Translations under genes and position numbers: made by a program | Source: Marinifilum sp. D737 | GTDB taxonomy: Bacteria; Bacteroidota; Bacteroidia; Bacteroidales; Marinifilaceae | Assembly (NCBI RefSeq): GCF_026672275.1 | Contig: NZ_JANQCD010000022.1 | Coordinates: 22,017-86,016 of the forward strand | Length of the DNA stretch: 64,000 nt | Direction of reading: 5' to 3' | In this document: positions 1 through 9,488 of the stretch, piece by piece | Layout of the letters: every line of letters begins with the position of its first letter | How positions within the stretch are numbered: the stretch's first letter is position 1 | Notes under the pieces: generated by a model | Seen by the model: only the letters and a program-made list of their open reading frames with translations | What the model was told of the DNA's origin: nothing | Databases searched by the model: none

Positions 1-1006
1 ATGGAGGACGGTGAGGCAACAATTTCATCACCCCGTTAATGTCTAACACAGGCTCTTTATTTGGGTCATAAGCCGGAACTGAATCTTTTCCCATTTCTTT
101 TTTTATTCGTTTGATTAATAATTTTGCCATTTGGGTATTTGGTCCGTGACCAGGACAAGAAGCAATTACTTTTCCTTTGATGAACTTACCACATAAGGCA
201 AGGTCACCGATCACGTCTAATAATTTGTGTCGAGCACATTCATTTTGGAAGTAAAGCTCTAAATTACTTAAAATCCCTTCCTTCACTTCTACATGCTGAT
301 GGTCGAATAGGTCGGCAATACGATCCAACTCTTTTTGTTCCATCATTTGGTCCATAATAACAATTGCATTATCAAGGTCTCCCCCTTTAACCAAATTGTT
401 ATTCAATAAAAATTCCAATTCGCGTACAAAAACAAAGGTACGACACATCGAAATTTCATCTTTATAATCATTCAATGATGTCAATCGAGCATACTGATTG
501 CTCAACACTTTCGAGTCGAATGAAATCATCGTATCTACACTGTATTCACTATCAGGAAGTATTGTTAATTCAGAACCACGAGCTTCATCTTTGTATACAA
601 TTGGTTCTTTTACCACATAGTACTCACGCTTCGCATCCTGCTCAACAATTCCTACACTTTCAATTCCCTCTACATAGAATTTTGCACTTCCATCTAAAAT
701 TGGAGGCTCAGGAGAATTCATCTCAATCATACAGTTGTCAACACCCATTCCGTACAATGCTGATAAAGCATGCTCGATGGTTTGCACTTTGCATTCTCCC
801 TTTTCAAGAACAGTTCCTCTTGATGTATCTCCTACGTATTCAGCACTTGCATCAATCACAGGTTCTGCTTCAAGGTCAACTCTCTTAAACTTGTATCCAT
901 GATTTTCAGGAGCAGGCACAAATTTGATTGATACTTCCAATCCGGTATGAAGACCTTTTCCTGTTAAAGTAAATTCTTTTGCTAATGTTCTCTGCTTATC
1001 AGCCAT
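1..1006 (-). CDS. lpxC: LpxC/FabZ fusion, UDP-3-O-acyl-GlcNAc deacetylase part (truncated by window edge)
   Basis: Deacetylates UDP-3-O-acyl-GlcNAc, the committed step of lipid A synthesis, in the cytoplasm. The 335 visible codons start at ATG 1004-1006 (MADKQRTLAKEF). They contain the zinc ligands of the family: His79 (TIEHALSALYG), His260 and Asp264 (ARHKLLDVIGD), plus the general acid His287 (CPGHGPN). From about residue 321 the sequence continues into DINGVMKLLPHRPP, the typical beginning of FabZ (3-hydroxyacyl-ACP dehydratase). The gene is therefore the LpxC-FabZ fusion common in Bacteroidota, and its 3' part lies outside the window. It sits 41 bp downstream of lpxD on the same strand. 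lpxA would be expected next, but that is outside the window. Confidence 0.95.
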   Translation of the reverse strand, partial: MADKQRTLAKEFTLTGKGLHTGLEVSIKFVPAPENHGYKFKRVDLEAEPVIDASAEYVGDTSRGTVLEKGECKVQTIEHALSALYGMGVDNCMIEMNSPEPPILDGSAKFYVEGIESVGIVEQDAKREYYVVKEPIVYKDEARGSELTILPDSEYSVDTMISFDSKVLSNQYARLTSLNDYKDEISMCRTFVFVRELEFLLNNNLVKGGDLDNAIVIMDQMMEQKELDRIADLFDHQHVEVKEGILSNLELYFQNECARHKLLDVIGDLALCGKFIKGKVIASCPGHGPNTQMAKLLIKRIKKEMGKDSVPAYDPNKEPVLDINGVMKLLPHRPP

Positions 1007-1047
1007 AAACTTTCAATATTTTTTCTGTTTCCGGAAAATGGAATCTC

Positions 1048-2088
1048 CTATTTTTCCTCTTCCAGCTTCTTTACTTGTTTCTCTAGATCCATAATCTGCT
1101 CTCTCATCTTAGGCAGATTTTTAAATAGCACATATGACTTTTGATATGGTCCGAATTCAAAAGCAGGTGATCCCTGAAGAACCTCTCCCTTTTTCTTAAT
1201 ATTTCGTCCAATACCCGATTGTGCAGCAATCTTCACTTCGTCGGCAATAGACAAGTGACCTGCAATTCCAACCTGTCCACCAAACATACAATGTTCGCCA
1301 ACCTTAGAACTTCCTGCAATACCAGTTTGTGATGCAATTACAGTATTTTCACCAATCTCGACATTATGAGCAACCTGAATCAGGTTATCCAACTTCACTC
1401 CTTTACGGATAATGGTTGATCCCATAGTAGCACGGTCAACACAAGTATTAGCACCAATCTCAACATGGTCTTCTAAAATCACATTACCAACCTGTGGAAC
1501 TTTCTTATAATCATTTGCTGACGAAGGTGCAAAACCAAAACCATCGGCTCCAATTACCGAACCCGAATGAACGATACAATCTTTACCTATTTTACAGTTT
1601 TCATACACCTTAACTCCTGAATTAAGAATTGTATTGTCGCCAATAATTACATTATCGCCTATATATGTGTGCGGATAAATTTTTACGTTATCACCAATTT
1701 TTACATTACTACCAATGTATGCAAATGCCCCAACATATATTTTATCTCCAATGGTAGCAGATTTACTTACAAAAGAAGGCTCTTCGATGCCTACTTTTTG
1801 CGGTTTGCTCTGTTCATACATTTCCAACAACTGGGCCAAAGCCTGGTAAGCATCCTCTACGCGAATTAAAGTAGCTTTTACTTCTTTAGCTGCTTTAAAA
1901 TCTTTGTTCACTAAAACGATAGAAGAGTTTGTTGTGTAAATATGATGTTCGTACTTGGGATTTGCCAAAAAAGAAAGAGTTCCTGGTTTGCCTTCCTCAA
2001 TGCGAGATACATTGTTTACGGCAACTGATCCATCGCCATCAACTTCACCTTGTAGAAACTCTGCAATATCTTGTGCTGTAAAATTCAT
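1048..2088 (-). CDS. lpxD: UDP-3-O-(3-hydroxyacyl)glucosamine N-acyltransferase LpxD
   Basis: Third step of lipid A synthesis: N-acylation of UDP-3-O-acyl-glucosamine from acyl-ACP. The protein (346 aa) has the N-terminal uridine-binding domain ([15 protein letters not shown]) followed by a left-handed beta helix of hexapeptide repeats (many I/V-G-D/E-N steps). The catalytic His is expected in [11 protein letters not shown], about two thirds along, and the C-terminus is a short charged helix. I chose ATG 2086-2088 over an in-frame TTG at 2113-2115 because LpxD proteins usually begin M-x-F-T/S-A. It precedes lpxC/fabZ and follows an HD-domain gene, the usual Bacteroidota order. Confidence 0.95.
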   Translation of the reverse strand: MNFTAQDIAEFLQGEVDGDGSVAVNNVSRIEEGKPGTLSFLANPKYEHHIYTTNSSIVLVNKDFKAAKEVKATLIRVEDAYQALAQLLEMYEQSKPQKVGIEEPSFVSKSATIGDKIYVGAFAYIGSNVKIGDNVKIYPHTYIGDNVIIGDNTILNSGVKVYENCKIGKDCIVHSGSVIGADGFGFAPSSANDYKKVPQVGNVILEDHVEIGANTCVDRATMGSTIIRKGVKLDNLIQVAHNVEIGENTVIASQTGIAGSSKVGEHCMFGGQVGIAGHLSIADEVKIAAQSGIGRNIKKKGEVLQGSPAFEFGPYQKSYVLFKNLPKMREQIMDLEKQVKKLEEEK

Positions 2089-2196
2089 TTGTTCTGGTTT
2101 TATATCAGATAACAAGCTCTTTCATTAACAACAAAGCTCGTTTTTTATTGAGCACACATCGTCCAATATATCTGATTAATACGAAAAAAATTTCTG

Positions 2197-2204
2197 CAAA
2201 TCTA
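2197..2204 (-). promoter_or_regulatory. Candidate -7 box upstream of lpxD
   Basis: On the minus strand this reads TAGATTTG, a match to the Bacteroidota -7 consensus TAnnTTTG, about 110 bp before the lpxD ATG. No good -33 TTTG is visible at 19-23 bp, so support is partial. Confidence 0.3.
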
Positions 2205-2303
2205 ACAATTATTTCATGCACTTGAAATTTTTTTGCTTTTCAGACTACATCTAAAAACCACTGTCAACTGAATAACTGACTGTTACAAAACTCAAATTAA
2301 ACA

Positions 2304-3563
2304 TTACAAAATCTTAATCTTTGGGTAACACAAGTAGAATTTTTTAACCGTTTTCGAGAGTACGTCAATGTTCATCATGTCCGATGCCTCTGCAATATCA
2401 CAAACAGAACCATCTTTATGAAGGATGTTGATATGATCTTCAGAAGTATAAGCATTATTACTGATCATTCCATTGATAACAATAAAATCAAGTGCATGTT
2501 CAGAGCAACCAAAATATTCTTTAATTCCTGATCTTACTTTTTGGATATAGTCTGGCGAAAATGGCTTTTTCTGTATTTCAATTTTAAACAATTGTCGATC
2601 ACGTATACACTTACACAAATAGGCAAGAACTTTATCCGAATGATCCGACCACACTTTTATAGACACCATGATATCATCATCATCAAGCTCAGCAAAAATA
2701 TCCAATGCACTTTTCCCATCGAGCAAAGGAGCTGAACTTTCAAAATCCTTAATTCCAATTTTATTGTAGAGAAAGTATCGTAGTGCAGGTGTAGCAAATA
2801 AATCCTCTCCCCGTTCGGCCAAATATTTTGCACGCTTTAATATATACACCAACATCTCTTCTGCAGCAATCACTGTTTTGTGCAAATAAACCTGCCAATA
2901 CATCAACCTACGAGCAATTAAAAACTTCTCAATAGAATAAATTCCCTTCTCTTCCACTACCAAATTATCATCCCGAACATCTAGCATTTTAATGATTCTG
3001 GCTGATCCTACAACTCCCTCGGTAACTCCTGAAAAAAAACTATCTCGTCTCAAATAATCCAGACGATCCATATCAAGCTGGCTCGAGACCAACTGATTTA
3101 AAAACCTTTTGGGATACTCATTCTTAAAAATTTGAATTGCAGTATCCAATTCGCCCTCGAATTGTTTATTTAAACGACTCATAAACAATTCCGAAAGTTT
3201 TTCATGAGTAATGCCATTTACAATACTGTATTCTAATGCATGCGAAAAAGGCCCATGACCAATATCGTGTAATAGAATGGCTGCATGCACTGCTTCTGCT
3301 TCCTTTTCTGTTATCTCATTACCTTTTGATCGCAATACCTCAATGGCCATTCCCATTAGGTGAGTAGCACCCAAGGCATGCTGAAAGCGATTTTGAAAGG
3401 CTCCGGGAAAAACCAAATAAGTCAAACCCAATTGTTTTATTCTTCTTAGTCGCTGAAAATAGTGATGTTCTACCAATTCATGCGAAATCCCTATTGGAAT
3501 ATGAATAAAACCATGAACAGGATCGTTTACAATCTTTTTTTTAGGAGTAAATTGTTCTGACAT
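2304..3563 (-). CDS. HD-domain phosphohydrolase (dGTPase-like family)
   Basis: A cytoplasmic metal-dependent phosphohydrolase of the HD superfamily (419 aa). The signature is seen directly: RFQHALGATHLM supplies the first His, and LLHDIGHGPFSHALE holds the HD pair with a further His. A downstream Asp (SSQLDMDRLDYLRRDS) completes the site. The family includes dNTP triphosphohydrolases and poorly characterised (p)ppGpp-like or nucleotide phosphatases; the substrate here is unknown. ATG at 3561-3563 (MSEQFTPKKK) is preferred because the longer in-frame start near 3590 would overlap a candidate -7 box. Its position before lpxD and lpxC/fabZ is common in the phylum. Confidence 0.88.
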   Translation of the reverse strand: MSEQFTPKKKIVNDPVHGFIHIPIGISHELVEHHYFQRLRRIKQLGLTYLVFPGAFQNRFQHALGATHLMGMAIEVLRSKGNEITEKEAEAVHAAILLHDIGHGPFSHALEYSIVNGITHEKLSELFMSRLNKQFEGELDTAIQIFKNEYPKRFLNQLVSSQLDMDRLDYLRRDSFFSGVTEGVVGSARIIKMLDVRDDNLVVEEKGIYSIEKFLIARRLMYWQVYLHKTVIAAEEMLVYILKRAKYLAERGEDLFATPALRYFLYNKIGIKDFESSAPLLDGKSALDIFAELDDDDIMVSIKVWSDHSDKVLAYLCKCIRDRQLFKIEIQKKPFSPDYIQKVRSGIKEYFGCSEHALDFIVINGMISNNAYTSEDHINILHKDGSVCDIAEASDMMNIDVLSKTVKKFYLCYPKIKIL

Positions 3564-3587
3564 AAACAGATAAATATTGGTTGTAAA

Positions 3588-3595
3588 CAAATGTA
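3588..3595 (-). promoter_or_regulatory. Candidate -7 box for the HD phosphohydrolase gene
   Basis: The minus strand reads TACATTTG (consensus TAnnTTTG), about 25 bp before ATG 3563. This is short spacing for a brief 5' UTR and supports the shorter start. No convincing -33 element was seen. Confidence 0.38.
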
Positions 3596-3804
3596 TAAAA
3601 ACCCATTATAAAAGCCTATACATGAAAAAATCAATAATTAGTTTTCTTTTTCAAATATATTTCTCGAATTCTTTTCAATTTGATAATGATTTATCGGACT
3701 GTTCATTATAGATTTTCAATCCGTTGGATTTTATAATAATCAGTAATAAAATATCAAAAAAATTTTCTTTAGCAGTTAGAATACAATAATTTAGAGGAAT
3801 GCCA

Positions 3805-3836
3805 TTTGTTTTTTAAAACATTTATCTCTAATTTTG
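3805..3836 (+). promoter_or_regulatory. rimP-nusA-infB promoter
   Basis: A good match to the Bacteroidota sigma-A promoter: TTTG at 3805-3808 (-33), a 20 bp spacer, and TAATTTTG at 3829-3836 (-7, consensus TAnnTTTG). Transcription would start near 3843, giving a leader of about 65 nt before the rimP ATG at 3908. This argues against the upstream in-frame start at 3806. Confidence 0.7.
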
Positions 3837-3864
3837 CATCGAAAAGTAAGAATAACGTGTACTT

Positions 3865-3885
3865 TAGGGGGCAGGAAGTCCCCTA
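3865..3885 (+). promoter_or_regulatory. rimP leader hairpin
   Basis: TAGGGG (3865-3870) and CCCCTA (3880-3885) form a perfect 6 bp stem with a 9 nt loop inside the predicted rimP 5' UTR. It is followed by an AT-rich stretch (ATTTTATTG) and lies 22 nt before the ATG. It may be a regulatory leader or attenuator-like element of the translation operon. Function is inferred from position only. Confidence 0.45.
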
Positions 3886-3907
3886 TTTTATTGACATTAA
3901 CCGATAT

Positions 3908-4372
3908 ATGATTGATAAAAGAATTGTACTTGAAATTGTTGAGAAAGAAATTGCCGACACAGATTTGTTCGTCGTGGAGGTTACTGTTTCTACAAGTAAT
4001 GCAATTTCAGTAATGATTGATAGTATGGAAGGTGTACCAATTAGCACCTGTATTGAGTTAAGTCGTGCAATCGAGAAGAACTTTGACCGCGATGCTGAAG
4101 ACTTTGAACTTCAGGTAGCTTCAGCAGGAATTGGTCAACCCTTTCAAGTAATTCAACAGTACCACAAAAACATTGGGAAAGAAGTTGAAGTACTTACCAC
4201 CGAAGGTGTAAAACACAAAGGAAATTTAATCACCGTAGGTGAAAACGAGATAGAAATTGAAGTTGAAGAGAAAGTAAAAGTTGAAGGTAAAAAGAAGAAA
4301 CAAGTTGTTGTTAATACCTACAGTTTTGCTTTTGATCAAATTAAATCAACAAAAGATATCATTACTTTTTAA
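3908..4372 (+). CDS. rimP: Ribosome maturation factor RimP
   Basis: RimP assists late assembly of the 30S ribosomal subunit. The 154 aa protein from ATG 3908 (MIDKRIVLEIVEKEI) has the usual family length. It shows the N-terminal alpha/beta domain with VMIDSMEGVPISTCIELSRAIE and the LQVASAGIGQPF motif, a variant of the usual VSSPGxxRPL. It ends in a Sm-like C-terminal domain whose loop is Lys-rich (VEGKKKKQVV). An in-frame extension to 3806 covers the promoter and leader hairpin and is not used. It is the first gene of the classical rimP-nusA-infB operon, 20 bp before nusA. Confidence 0.93.
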   Translation: MIDKRIVLEIVEKEIADTDLFVVEVTVSTSNAISVMIDSMEGVPISTCIELSRAIEKNFDRDAEDFELQVASAGIGQPFQVIQQYHKNIGKEVEVLTTEGVKHKGNLITVGENEIEIEVEEKVKVEGKKKKQVVVNTYSFAFDQIKSTKDIITF

Positions 4373-4392
4373 CAAGTAAATAGCTGAATAAC

Positions 4393-5625
4393 ATGAATCT
4401 TATTGAGACTTTTTCAGAATTTAAAGAATTGAAAAACATCGATCGTGCTACCATGATGAGTGTTTTGGAAGATGTATTTAGAAATCTTCTTTTAAAGAAC
4501 TATGGTACCGATGAAAATTTCGATATTATTATCAATCCGGATAAAGGTGACCTTGAAATTTGGAGAAACCGTGAAGTAGTTGCGGATGGAGAAGTAGAAG
4601 ATTCAAATCTTCAGATTTCTCTTTCGGAAGCTAAGAAGATTGATGAAGATTATGAACTTGGCGAAGAGGTAACCGACGAAGTAAAATTCCTTGACTTTGG
4701 CAGACGTTCTATTTTAACATTGCGTCAGAATCTTTCGGCAAGGATTTTAGAATTAGAGAAAGATAATATCTTTAATAATTATAAGGACAGAATTGGTGAA
4801 ATTGTAACTGGTGAAGTTTACCAAATCTGGAAAAAGGAAATTTTGATTTTAGATGACGAAGGAAATGAATTGATCCTTCCTAAAACAGAACAAATCCCTT
4901 CTGACTACTTCCGTAAAGGAGAGTCGATCAGAGCTGTTGTAATTCGTGTAGAAGTGAAAAACAACAGTCCTCTAATTATTATTTCAAGAACTTCTCCAGT
5001 ATTCCTTGAAAGATTATTTGAACTTGAGGTTCCTGAAATTTTTGATGGATTGATTACCATCAAGAAAATTGTTCGCATACCTGGTGAAAGAGCAAAAGTT
5101 GCTGTTGAATCGTATGACGAAAGAATTGATCCGGTTGGAGCATGTGTTGGTATGAAAGGTTCCAGAATTCACGGAATTGTTCGTGAGTTAAGAAACGAAA
5201 ATATTGACGTGATCAACTTCACTGCCAATAAGCAATTATATATCACAAGAGCTCTTAACCCTGCAAAAATATCTTCTATCCAAATTAATGAAGAAGATGC
5301 TCGCGCAGATGTTTATCTGAATCCAGAAGAAGTATCATTAGCAATTGGTAAAGGCGGTTTAAACATCAAACTTGCCAGCCAGTTAACAGGATACGAAATT
5401 GATGTATATCGTGAGAAAACAGAGGAAGAAGCTGAGGAAGATGTAAATCTTTCAGAATTTACTGACGAAATCGAAGCTTGGGTTATCGATGAGTTAAAGA
5501 AAATTGGTTGCGATACTGCAAGAAGCGTATTGGAACTATCAGCTGAAGAACTAGAGAAAAGAACTGATCTTGAAATAGAGACTATTAACGAAATTTTAGA
5601 TATTTTTAGGTCCGAATTTGAATAG
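4393..5625 (+). CDS. nusA: Transcription termination/antitermination factor NusA
   Basis: NusA binds RNA polymerase and nascent RNA and modulates pausing, termination and antitermination. The 410 aa protein has the N-terminal RNAP-binding domain (residues 1 to ~125), an S1 domain (about 130-200), and two KH domains: GACVGMKGSRIHGIVREL for KH1 and SLAIGKGGLNIKLASQLTG for KH2. It ends in a short acidic helical tail with one helix-hairpin-helix-like unit (IGCDTARSVLELSAEELE), shorter than the duplicated tail of E. coli NusA. It lies between rimP and infB, 68 bp before infB. Confidence 0.96.
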   Translation: MNLIETFSEFKELKNIDRATMMSVLEDVFRNLLLKNYGTDENFDIIINPDKGDLEIWRNREVVADGEVEDSNLQISLSEAKKIDEDYELGEEVTDEVKFLDFGRRSILTLRQNLSARILELEKDNIFNNYKDRIGEIVTGEVYQIWKKEILILDDEGNELILPKTEQIPSDYFRKGESIRAVVIRVEVKNNSPLIIISRTSPVFLERLFELEVPEIFDGLITIKKIVRIPGERAKVAVESYDERIDPVGACVGMKGSRIHGIVRELRNENIDVINFTANKQLYITRALNPAKISSIQINEEDARADVYLNPEEVSLAIGKGGLNIKLASQLTGYEIDVYREKTEEEAEEDVNLSEFTDEIEAWVIDELKKIGCDTARSVLELSAEELEKRTDLEIETINEILDIFRSEFE

Positions 5626-5693
5626 TCGGATTTTTAAGGACAGTTCCTCACAAATTATTGAAAACGGCACATTTTAACAGTTAACTTCAAAAT

Positions 5694-8600
5694 ATGGCAA
5701 AAGTCAATAAAAATAAAAGACTTAGTAAACTAGCAAGAGAATTCAATGTTGGGATATCTACTATTGTCGATTTTCTGAATAAAAAAGGTATTGAGATTGA
5801 TTCTAATCCAAATACCAAAGTTTCAGATGACGCTTATGATATTCTGGCAAAAGAGTATAGCTCTGATTTGAACCTTAAGAAAGAATCGGAGAAAGTAAAT
5901 TTGAAAAGTACCAGAGAAAAGAAAGAAACTGTTTCTATCGATCCAAAATCGGAAGAAGGTACTAAAGAAGCAACTGTTGAAAAAACTGAAGAAGAAGCTC
6001 CGGCAAAAAATCCTGTTAAAGTTGTAGGTAAAATCGATTTAGATGCATTAAAACCGAAAGCGAAACAGGAAAAGCCAGAAAAAAAAGAGGAAAAAGCTCC
6101 TTCTAAACCTGAAGAGAAACCTGCCAAAGCAGAAGCTCCTAAGGTTGAGGAAAAACCTCAGACCGTTAAAAAAGAAGTAACTGAAAAACCATCAGAGCCG
6201 GCTACGCCTGCTAAAGATGCTCAAACTGTTAAAATGGAAAGCCCTAAAAAAGAGGAAGCAGCTCAAACCGAAAAACAAGAAAATAAGGAAGAGCTTAAAG
6301 TAGTAGGGAAAATTGATTTAGATTCTTTAAATCAGAAAACAAGACCTGCTAAAAAGACAAAAGCGGAGAAAGAAGTGGAGAGAAGAGAAAAGCAAAAGTC
6401 AGCTCCTCAACAAAAGCAACCTGCTCAAGAAAAAACTGCTGGGCCACAAGGTCAAGAAAAGCCAGTAGCAAAAGAAGAAATTTTTAAATCTTCTACTCAG
6501 AAACTTTCTGGTCCTACTGTAATTGGAAAAATTGAACTGCCAGTAGAGAAAAAATCTACCAACAAAGACAAGCAAGGTAACCAACAACGTAAGAAACGCA
6601 AAAGAATTAAAAAGGATAGCGAAAAAGTTAATGTTGGGAATCAGCAAGGTGGTCAACAAGGTCAAGGCAGACAACAAGGTGGTCAGCAAGGTCAAGGAAG
6701 ACAACAAGGTGGACAGCAAGGTCAAGGAAGACAACAAGGTGGACAGCAAGGTGGACAGGCTAATAAATTCAAAAAACTGAAAAAGAAAAAGGCAGTTAAG
6801 AAGGAAGTTAGCGAGGAAGATGTACAAAAGCAAATTAAAGATACACTTGCAAGATTAACTTCGAAAGGTGGTAAATCGAAAGGTTCGAAGCACCGTCGTG
6901 AGAAGAGAGAGCAGGCAAGTGCTAAACAAGCTGAATTAGCTGAACAGGCAGCAGCAGAAAAGAACGTGTTGAAGTTGACCGAGTTCGTAACTGTAAACGA
7001 ATTGGCAACTATGATGGAGGTACCTGTTACCAACATTATTGCAACATGTATGGGACTTGGTTTATTCGTATCGATCAACCAGAGATTGGATGCTGAAACC
7101 ATTGCCATTGTTGCCGATGAATTCGGATACAAAGCAGAATTCGTAAGTGTTGAACTTCAAGAATCTATTGAAGAAGAAGAAGACAAAGAGGAAGATTTAC
7201 TTGAACGTCCACCGATTGTAACGGTAATGGGTCACGTTGACCACGGTAAAACTTCTCTTTTGGACTACATTCGTCATGCCAACGTAATTGCTGGTGAGGC
7301 CGGAGGTATTACCCAGCACATTGGTGCATACAATGTATCATTAGACGATGGTAGAAAAATAACTTTCCTTGATACTCCGGGTCACGAAGCCTTTACAGCG
7401 ATGCGTGCTCGTGGTGCTCAAGTAACCGATATTGCAATTATTATTGTTGCTGCTGATGATAACGTGATGCCACAGACTATTGAGGCAATCAACCACGCAA
7501 GTGCAGCAGGTGTACCAATTGTATTTGCAATCAACAAGATTGATAAAGATGGTGCTGACCCAGAAAGAATCAAGGGTGAGTTAGCCAATATGAATTACTT
7601 GGTAGAAGACTGGGGTGGTAAATACCAGTGCCAGGAAATTTCCGCTAAGAACGGTATCAATATTGAAGATTTATTAGAAAAAGTATTGCTTGAAGCTGAA
7701 TTACTAGAAGCCAAAGCAAATCCAAATAAACGTGCAGTTGGTTCGGTAATCGAATCATCACTTGATAAGGGTCGTGGTTACGTTACTACTTTATTGGTAC
7801 AAGCAGGTACTTTAAAAGTAGGTGATGTATTACTTGCAGGTAGCTACACTGGTCACGTTAAGGCTATGTTTAACGAGCGTGGAAACAAGATCGACGCAGT
7901 AGGTCCATCAGAACCAGCATTGATTCTTGGTTTAAATGGAGCGCCTCAGGCTGGTGACAATTTCAACGTAATGGAAAGTGAGAAGGAAGCTCGTAACATT
8001 GCTAACAAGCGTGAGCAATTACAGCGTGAGCAAGGACTTCGTACTCAGAAGCACATTACTCTTGATGAAATTGGTCGTCGTATTGCAATCGGAAACTTCC
8101 AGGAGTTGAATGTAATTGTAAAAGGTGATGTGGATGGATCTATCGAGGCACTTTCTGACTCATTGATCAAACTTTCTACTGAAGAAATTCAGGTGAATGT
8201 AATTCACAAGGCCGTTGGTCAGATTTCAGAATCAGATGTAATGTTGGCAACAGCATCGAACGCAATTATCGTAGGTTTCCAGGTACGTCCTTCAGTTGGA
8301 GCACGTAGATTGGCTGAGAAAGAAGAAATCGATATCCGTCTGTACTCAATTATCTACGATGCAATCGAAGAATTGAAATCAGCAATGGAAGGTATGCTTT
8401 CTCCTGAAATCAAGGAAGAGATTGTGGCGACTGTTGAGGTTCTTGAGACATTCAAAATCTCTAAGGTTGGTACCATTGCCGGATGTATCGTTCGTGATGG
8501 TAAGATCAAGCGTAGCTCTAAGATCCGCCTGATTCGCGATGGTATTGTAATCTACACCGGAGAACTTGGTTCGTTGAAGCGTTTCAAAGACGATGCGAAA

Positions 8601-8711
8601 GAAGTTGTGAAAGGTTACGAATGTGGTCTGAATATCGACAAGTACAACGATATCAAAGTTGGCGATATGGTAGAAGCATTCGAAGAAGTAGAAGTAAAAA
8701 AGAAATTGTAA
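5694..8711 (+). CDS. infB: Translation initiation factor IF-2
   Basis: IF-2 is the GTPase that brings initiator tRNA to the 30S subunit and promotes subunit joining. The protein is 1005 aa. Residues 1-50 form the IF2N fold. Residues ~60-400 are a long low-complexity Lys/Glu/Pro linker with a Gln/Gly repeat at 317-355. A second IF2N-like segment follows near 430-480. The G domain starts at G1 GHVDHGKT (513-520) with DTPGH and NKID, and is followed by domains II, III and the fMet-tRNA-binding C-terminal domain. It is the last gene of the operon, with a terminator 25 bp after the stop. Confidence 0.97.
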   Translation: MAKVNKNKRLSKLAREFNVGISTIVDFLNKKGIEIDSNPNTKVSDDAYDILAKEYSSDLNLKKESEKVNLKSTREKKETVSIDPKSEEGTKEATVEKTEEEAPAKNPVKVVGKIDLDALKPKAKQEKPEKKEEKAPSKPEEKPAKAEAPKVEEKPQTVKKEVTEKPSEPATPAKDAQTVKMESPKKEEAAQTEKQENKEELKVVGKIDLDSLNQKTRPAKKTKAEKEVERREKQKSAPQQKQPAQEKTAGPQGQEKPVAKEEIFKSSTQKLSGPTVIGKIELPVEKKSTNKDKQGNQQRKKRKRIKKDSEKVNVGNQQGGQQGQGRQQGGQQGQGRQQGGQQGQGRQQGGQQGGQANKFKKLKKKKAVKKEVSEEDVQKQIKDTLARLTSKGGKSKGSKHRREKREQASAKQAELAEQAAAEKNVLKLTEFVTVNELATMMEVPVTNIIATCMGLGLFVSINQRLDAETIAIVADEFGYKAEFVSVELQESIEEEEDKEEDLLERPPIVTVMGHVDHGKTSLLDYIRHANVIAGEAGGITQHIGAYNVSLDDGRKITFLDTPGHEAFTAMRARGAQVTDIAIIIVAADDNVMPQTIEAINHASAAGVPIVFAINKIDKDGADPERIKGELANMNYLVEDWGGKYQCQEISAKNGINIEDLLEKVLLEAELLEAKANPNKRAVGSVIESSLDKGRGYVTTLLVQAGTLKVGDVLLAGSYTGHVKAMFNERGNKIDAVGPSEPALILGLNGAPQAGDNFNVMESEKEARNIANKREQLQREQGLRTQKHITLDEIGRRIAIGNFQELNVIVKGDVDGSIEALSDSLIKLSTEEIQVNVIHKAVGQISESDVMLATASNAIIVGFQVRPSVGARRLAEKEEIDIRLYSIIYDAIEELKSAMEGMLSPEIKEEIVATVEVLETFKISKVGTIAGCIVRDGKIKRSSKIRLIRDGIVIYTGELGSLKRFKDDAKEVVKGYECGLNIDKYNDIKVGDMVEAFEEVEVKKKL
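6642..6758 (+). repeat. In-frame 30 bp tandem repeat in infB
   Basis: Three near-perfect copies of a 30 bp unit encoding [10 protein letters not shown], followed by a partial fourth (QQGGQQGGQ), within the disordered N-terminal linker of IF-2. Copies differ only by silent changes such as GGC/GGA and GGT/GGA. Such units expand and contract readily by slippage or recombination. Confidence 0.85.
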
Positions 8712-8733
8712 GAAACAATTCCTATCATATAGA

Positions 8734-8765
8734 AAAGCAGTCCAAATTGGACTGCTTTTTTTTAT
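8734..8765 (+). terminator. Terminator of rimP-nusA-infB
   Basis: AGCAGTCCAA and TTGGACTGCT form a 10 bp inverted repeat (8736-8756) with an almost closed loop, followed by a run of T (8756-8763). Classic intrinsic terminator 25 bp after the infB stop. Confidence 0.85.
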
Positions 8766-8853
8766 TTGGTATCACTCCCCATTAATGATTTTATGAACAT
8801 CCAATTTAAAGGAAAATTAAATTCGAAATAACTCACTATAAAAATAATTAAGA

Positions 8854-8950
8854 ATTCGTGCAGCGTTTTTAATTACTTATGTATTCTATAAGTAAATTGC
8901 AAAAACTTATCATATCCTCAATATTGGTAAGATCCTAAAAACGCACGAAT
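8854..8950 (+). repeat. Imperfect inverted repeat overlapping the sigma-factor start codon
   Basis: The left arm ATTCGTGC-agc-GTTTTTA (8854-8871) is complementary to the right arm TAAAAACGCACGAAT (8936-8950), except for a 3 nt bulge. The right arm contains the first two bases of the sigma-factor ATG (8949-8951). A small nested hairpin (ACTTAT ... ATAAGT) lies inside the loop. If transcribed, it could hide the start codon. Function is inferred. Confidence 0.5.
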
Positions 8951-9488
8951 GTATAAACTCTTTCTAAAAAATAAGAAGACCATTTTCAATAAGATTTACG
9001 AGAATCATTCTCAACTGTTGTTCTTATTGATTCTTCGCTATGTTGTATCTCAATTCGATGCAGAAGAAGTCTTACAAAGAGGATTTATTAAGATTTACGA
9101 GGCTTTAGATGATTTTACCTATGAAAATGATAAAGCCAGTTTAGGATGGTTAAAACGCATCATGATCAATGAAAGTCTTCTCTTTTTAAGAGAACAAAAA
9201 CGTTTGACATTATCTGATAACATTTCATTTATCGAAAATTCGTCCAATCAATTGCCCGAAGTGGAAAACAAACTTGGCATGGAAGATTGCTTAAATCTCG
9301 TAAGAAATTTACCTGATGGATACCGTACTGTATTCAATCTTTATGTTATTGAAGGATATGCGCATAAAGAAATTGCAGATATTCTTCACATTAGTGAAAG
9401 TGCCTCTAGATCGCAGCTTACCAGGGCACGAAACATTTTAAAATCACAATTAAAATCATTGAATTATGCAACCGAACTCGTTGGATAG
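8949..9488 (+). CDS. RNA polymerase ECF-type sigma factor
   Basis: A 179 aa sigma-70 family factor with only regions 2 and 4, as in ECF sigmas. Region 2 runs from YENHSQLLFLLILRYV through FDAEEVLQRGFIKIYEAL (the -10-binding helix context). Region 4 is GYRTVFNLYVIEGYAHKEIADIL followed by the helix-turn-helix HISESASRSQLTRARNIL. The stop overlaps the next gene by 23 bp, so the two are probably translationally coupled. An inverted repeat covers its start codon. The absence of a recognisable zinc-type anti-sigma gene leaves the control mechanism open; the overlapping membrane protein is the obvious candidate. Confidence 0.9.
   Translation: MYKLFLKNKKTIFNKIYENHSQLLFLLILRYVVSQFDAEEVLQRGFIKIYEALDDFTYENDKASLGWLKRIMINESLLFLREQKRLTLSDNISFIENSSNQLPEVENKLGMEDCLNLVRNLPDGYRTVFNLYVIEGYAHKEIADILHISESASRSQLTRARNILKSQLKSLNYATELVG

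Noticed and set aside
475..888. 137 aa plus-strand ORF opposite lpxC
   Set aside because: Fully antisense to a well-supported gene, with low-complexity His/Leu composition typical of a shadow frame.
3806..3907. N-terminal extension of rimP
   Set aside because: It would translate through the promoter -7 box and the leader hairpin. ATG 3908 gives the normal RimP start and length.
6399..6833. Minus-strand ORF rich in Leu/Ser/Thr repeats inside infB
   Set aside because: It is the reverse reading of the Gln/Gly repeat of infB; the repeats follow from the sense repeat.
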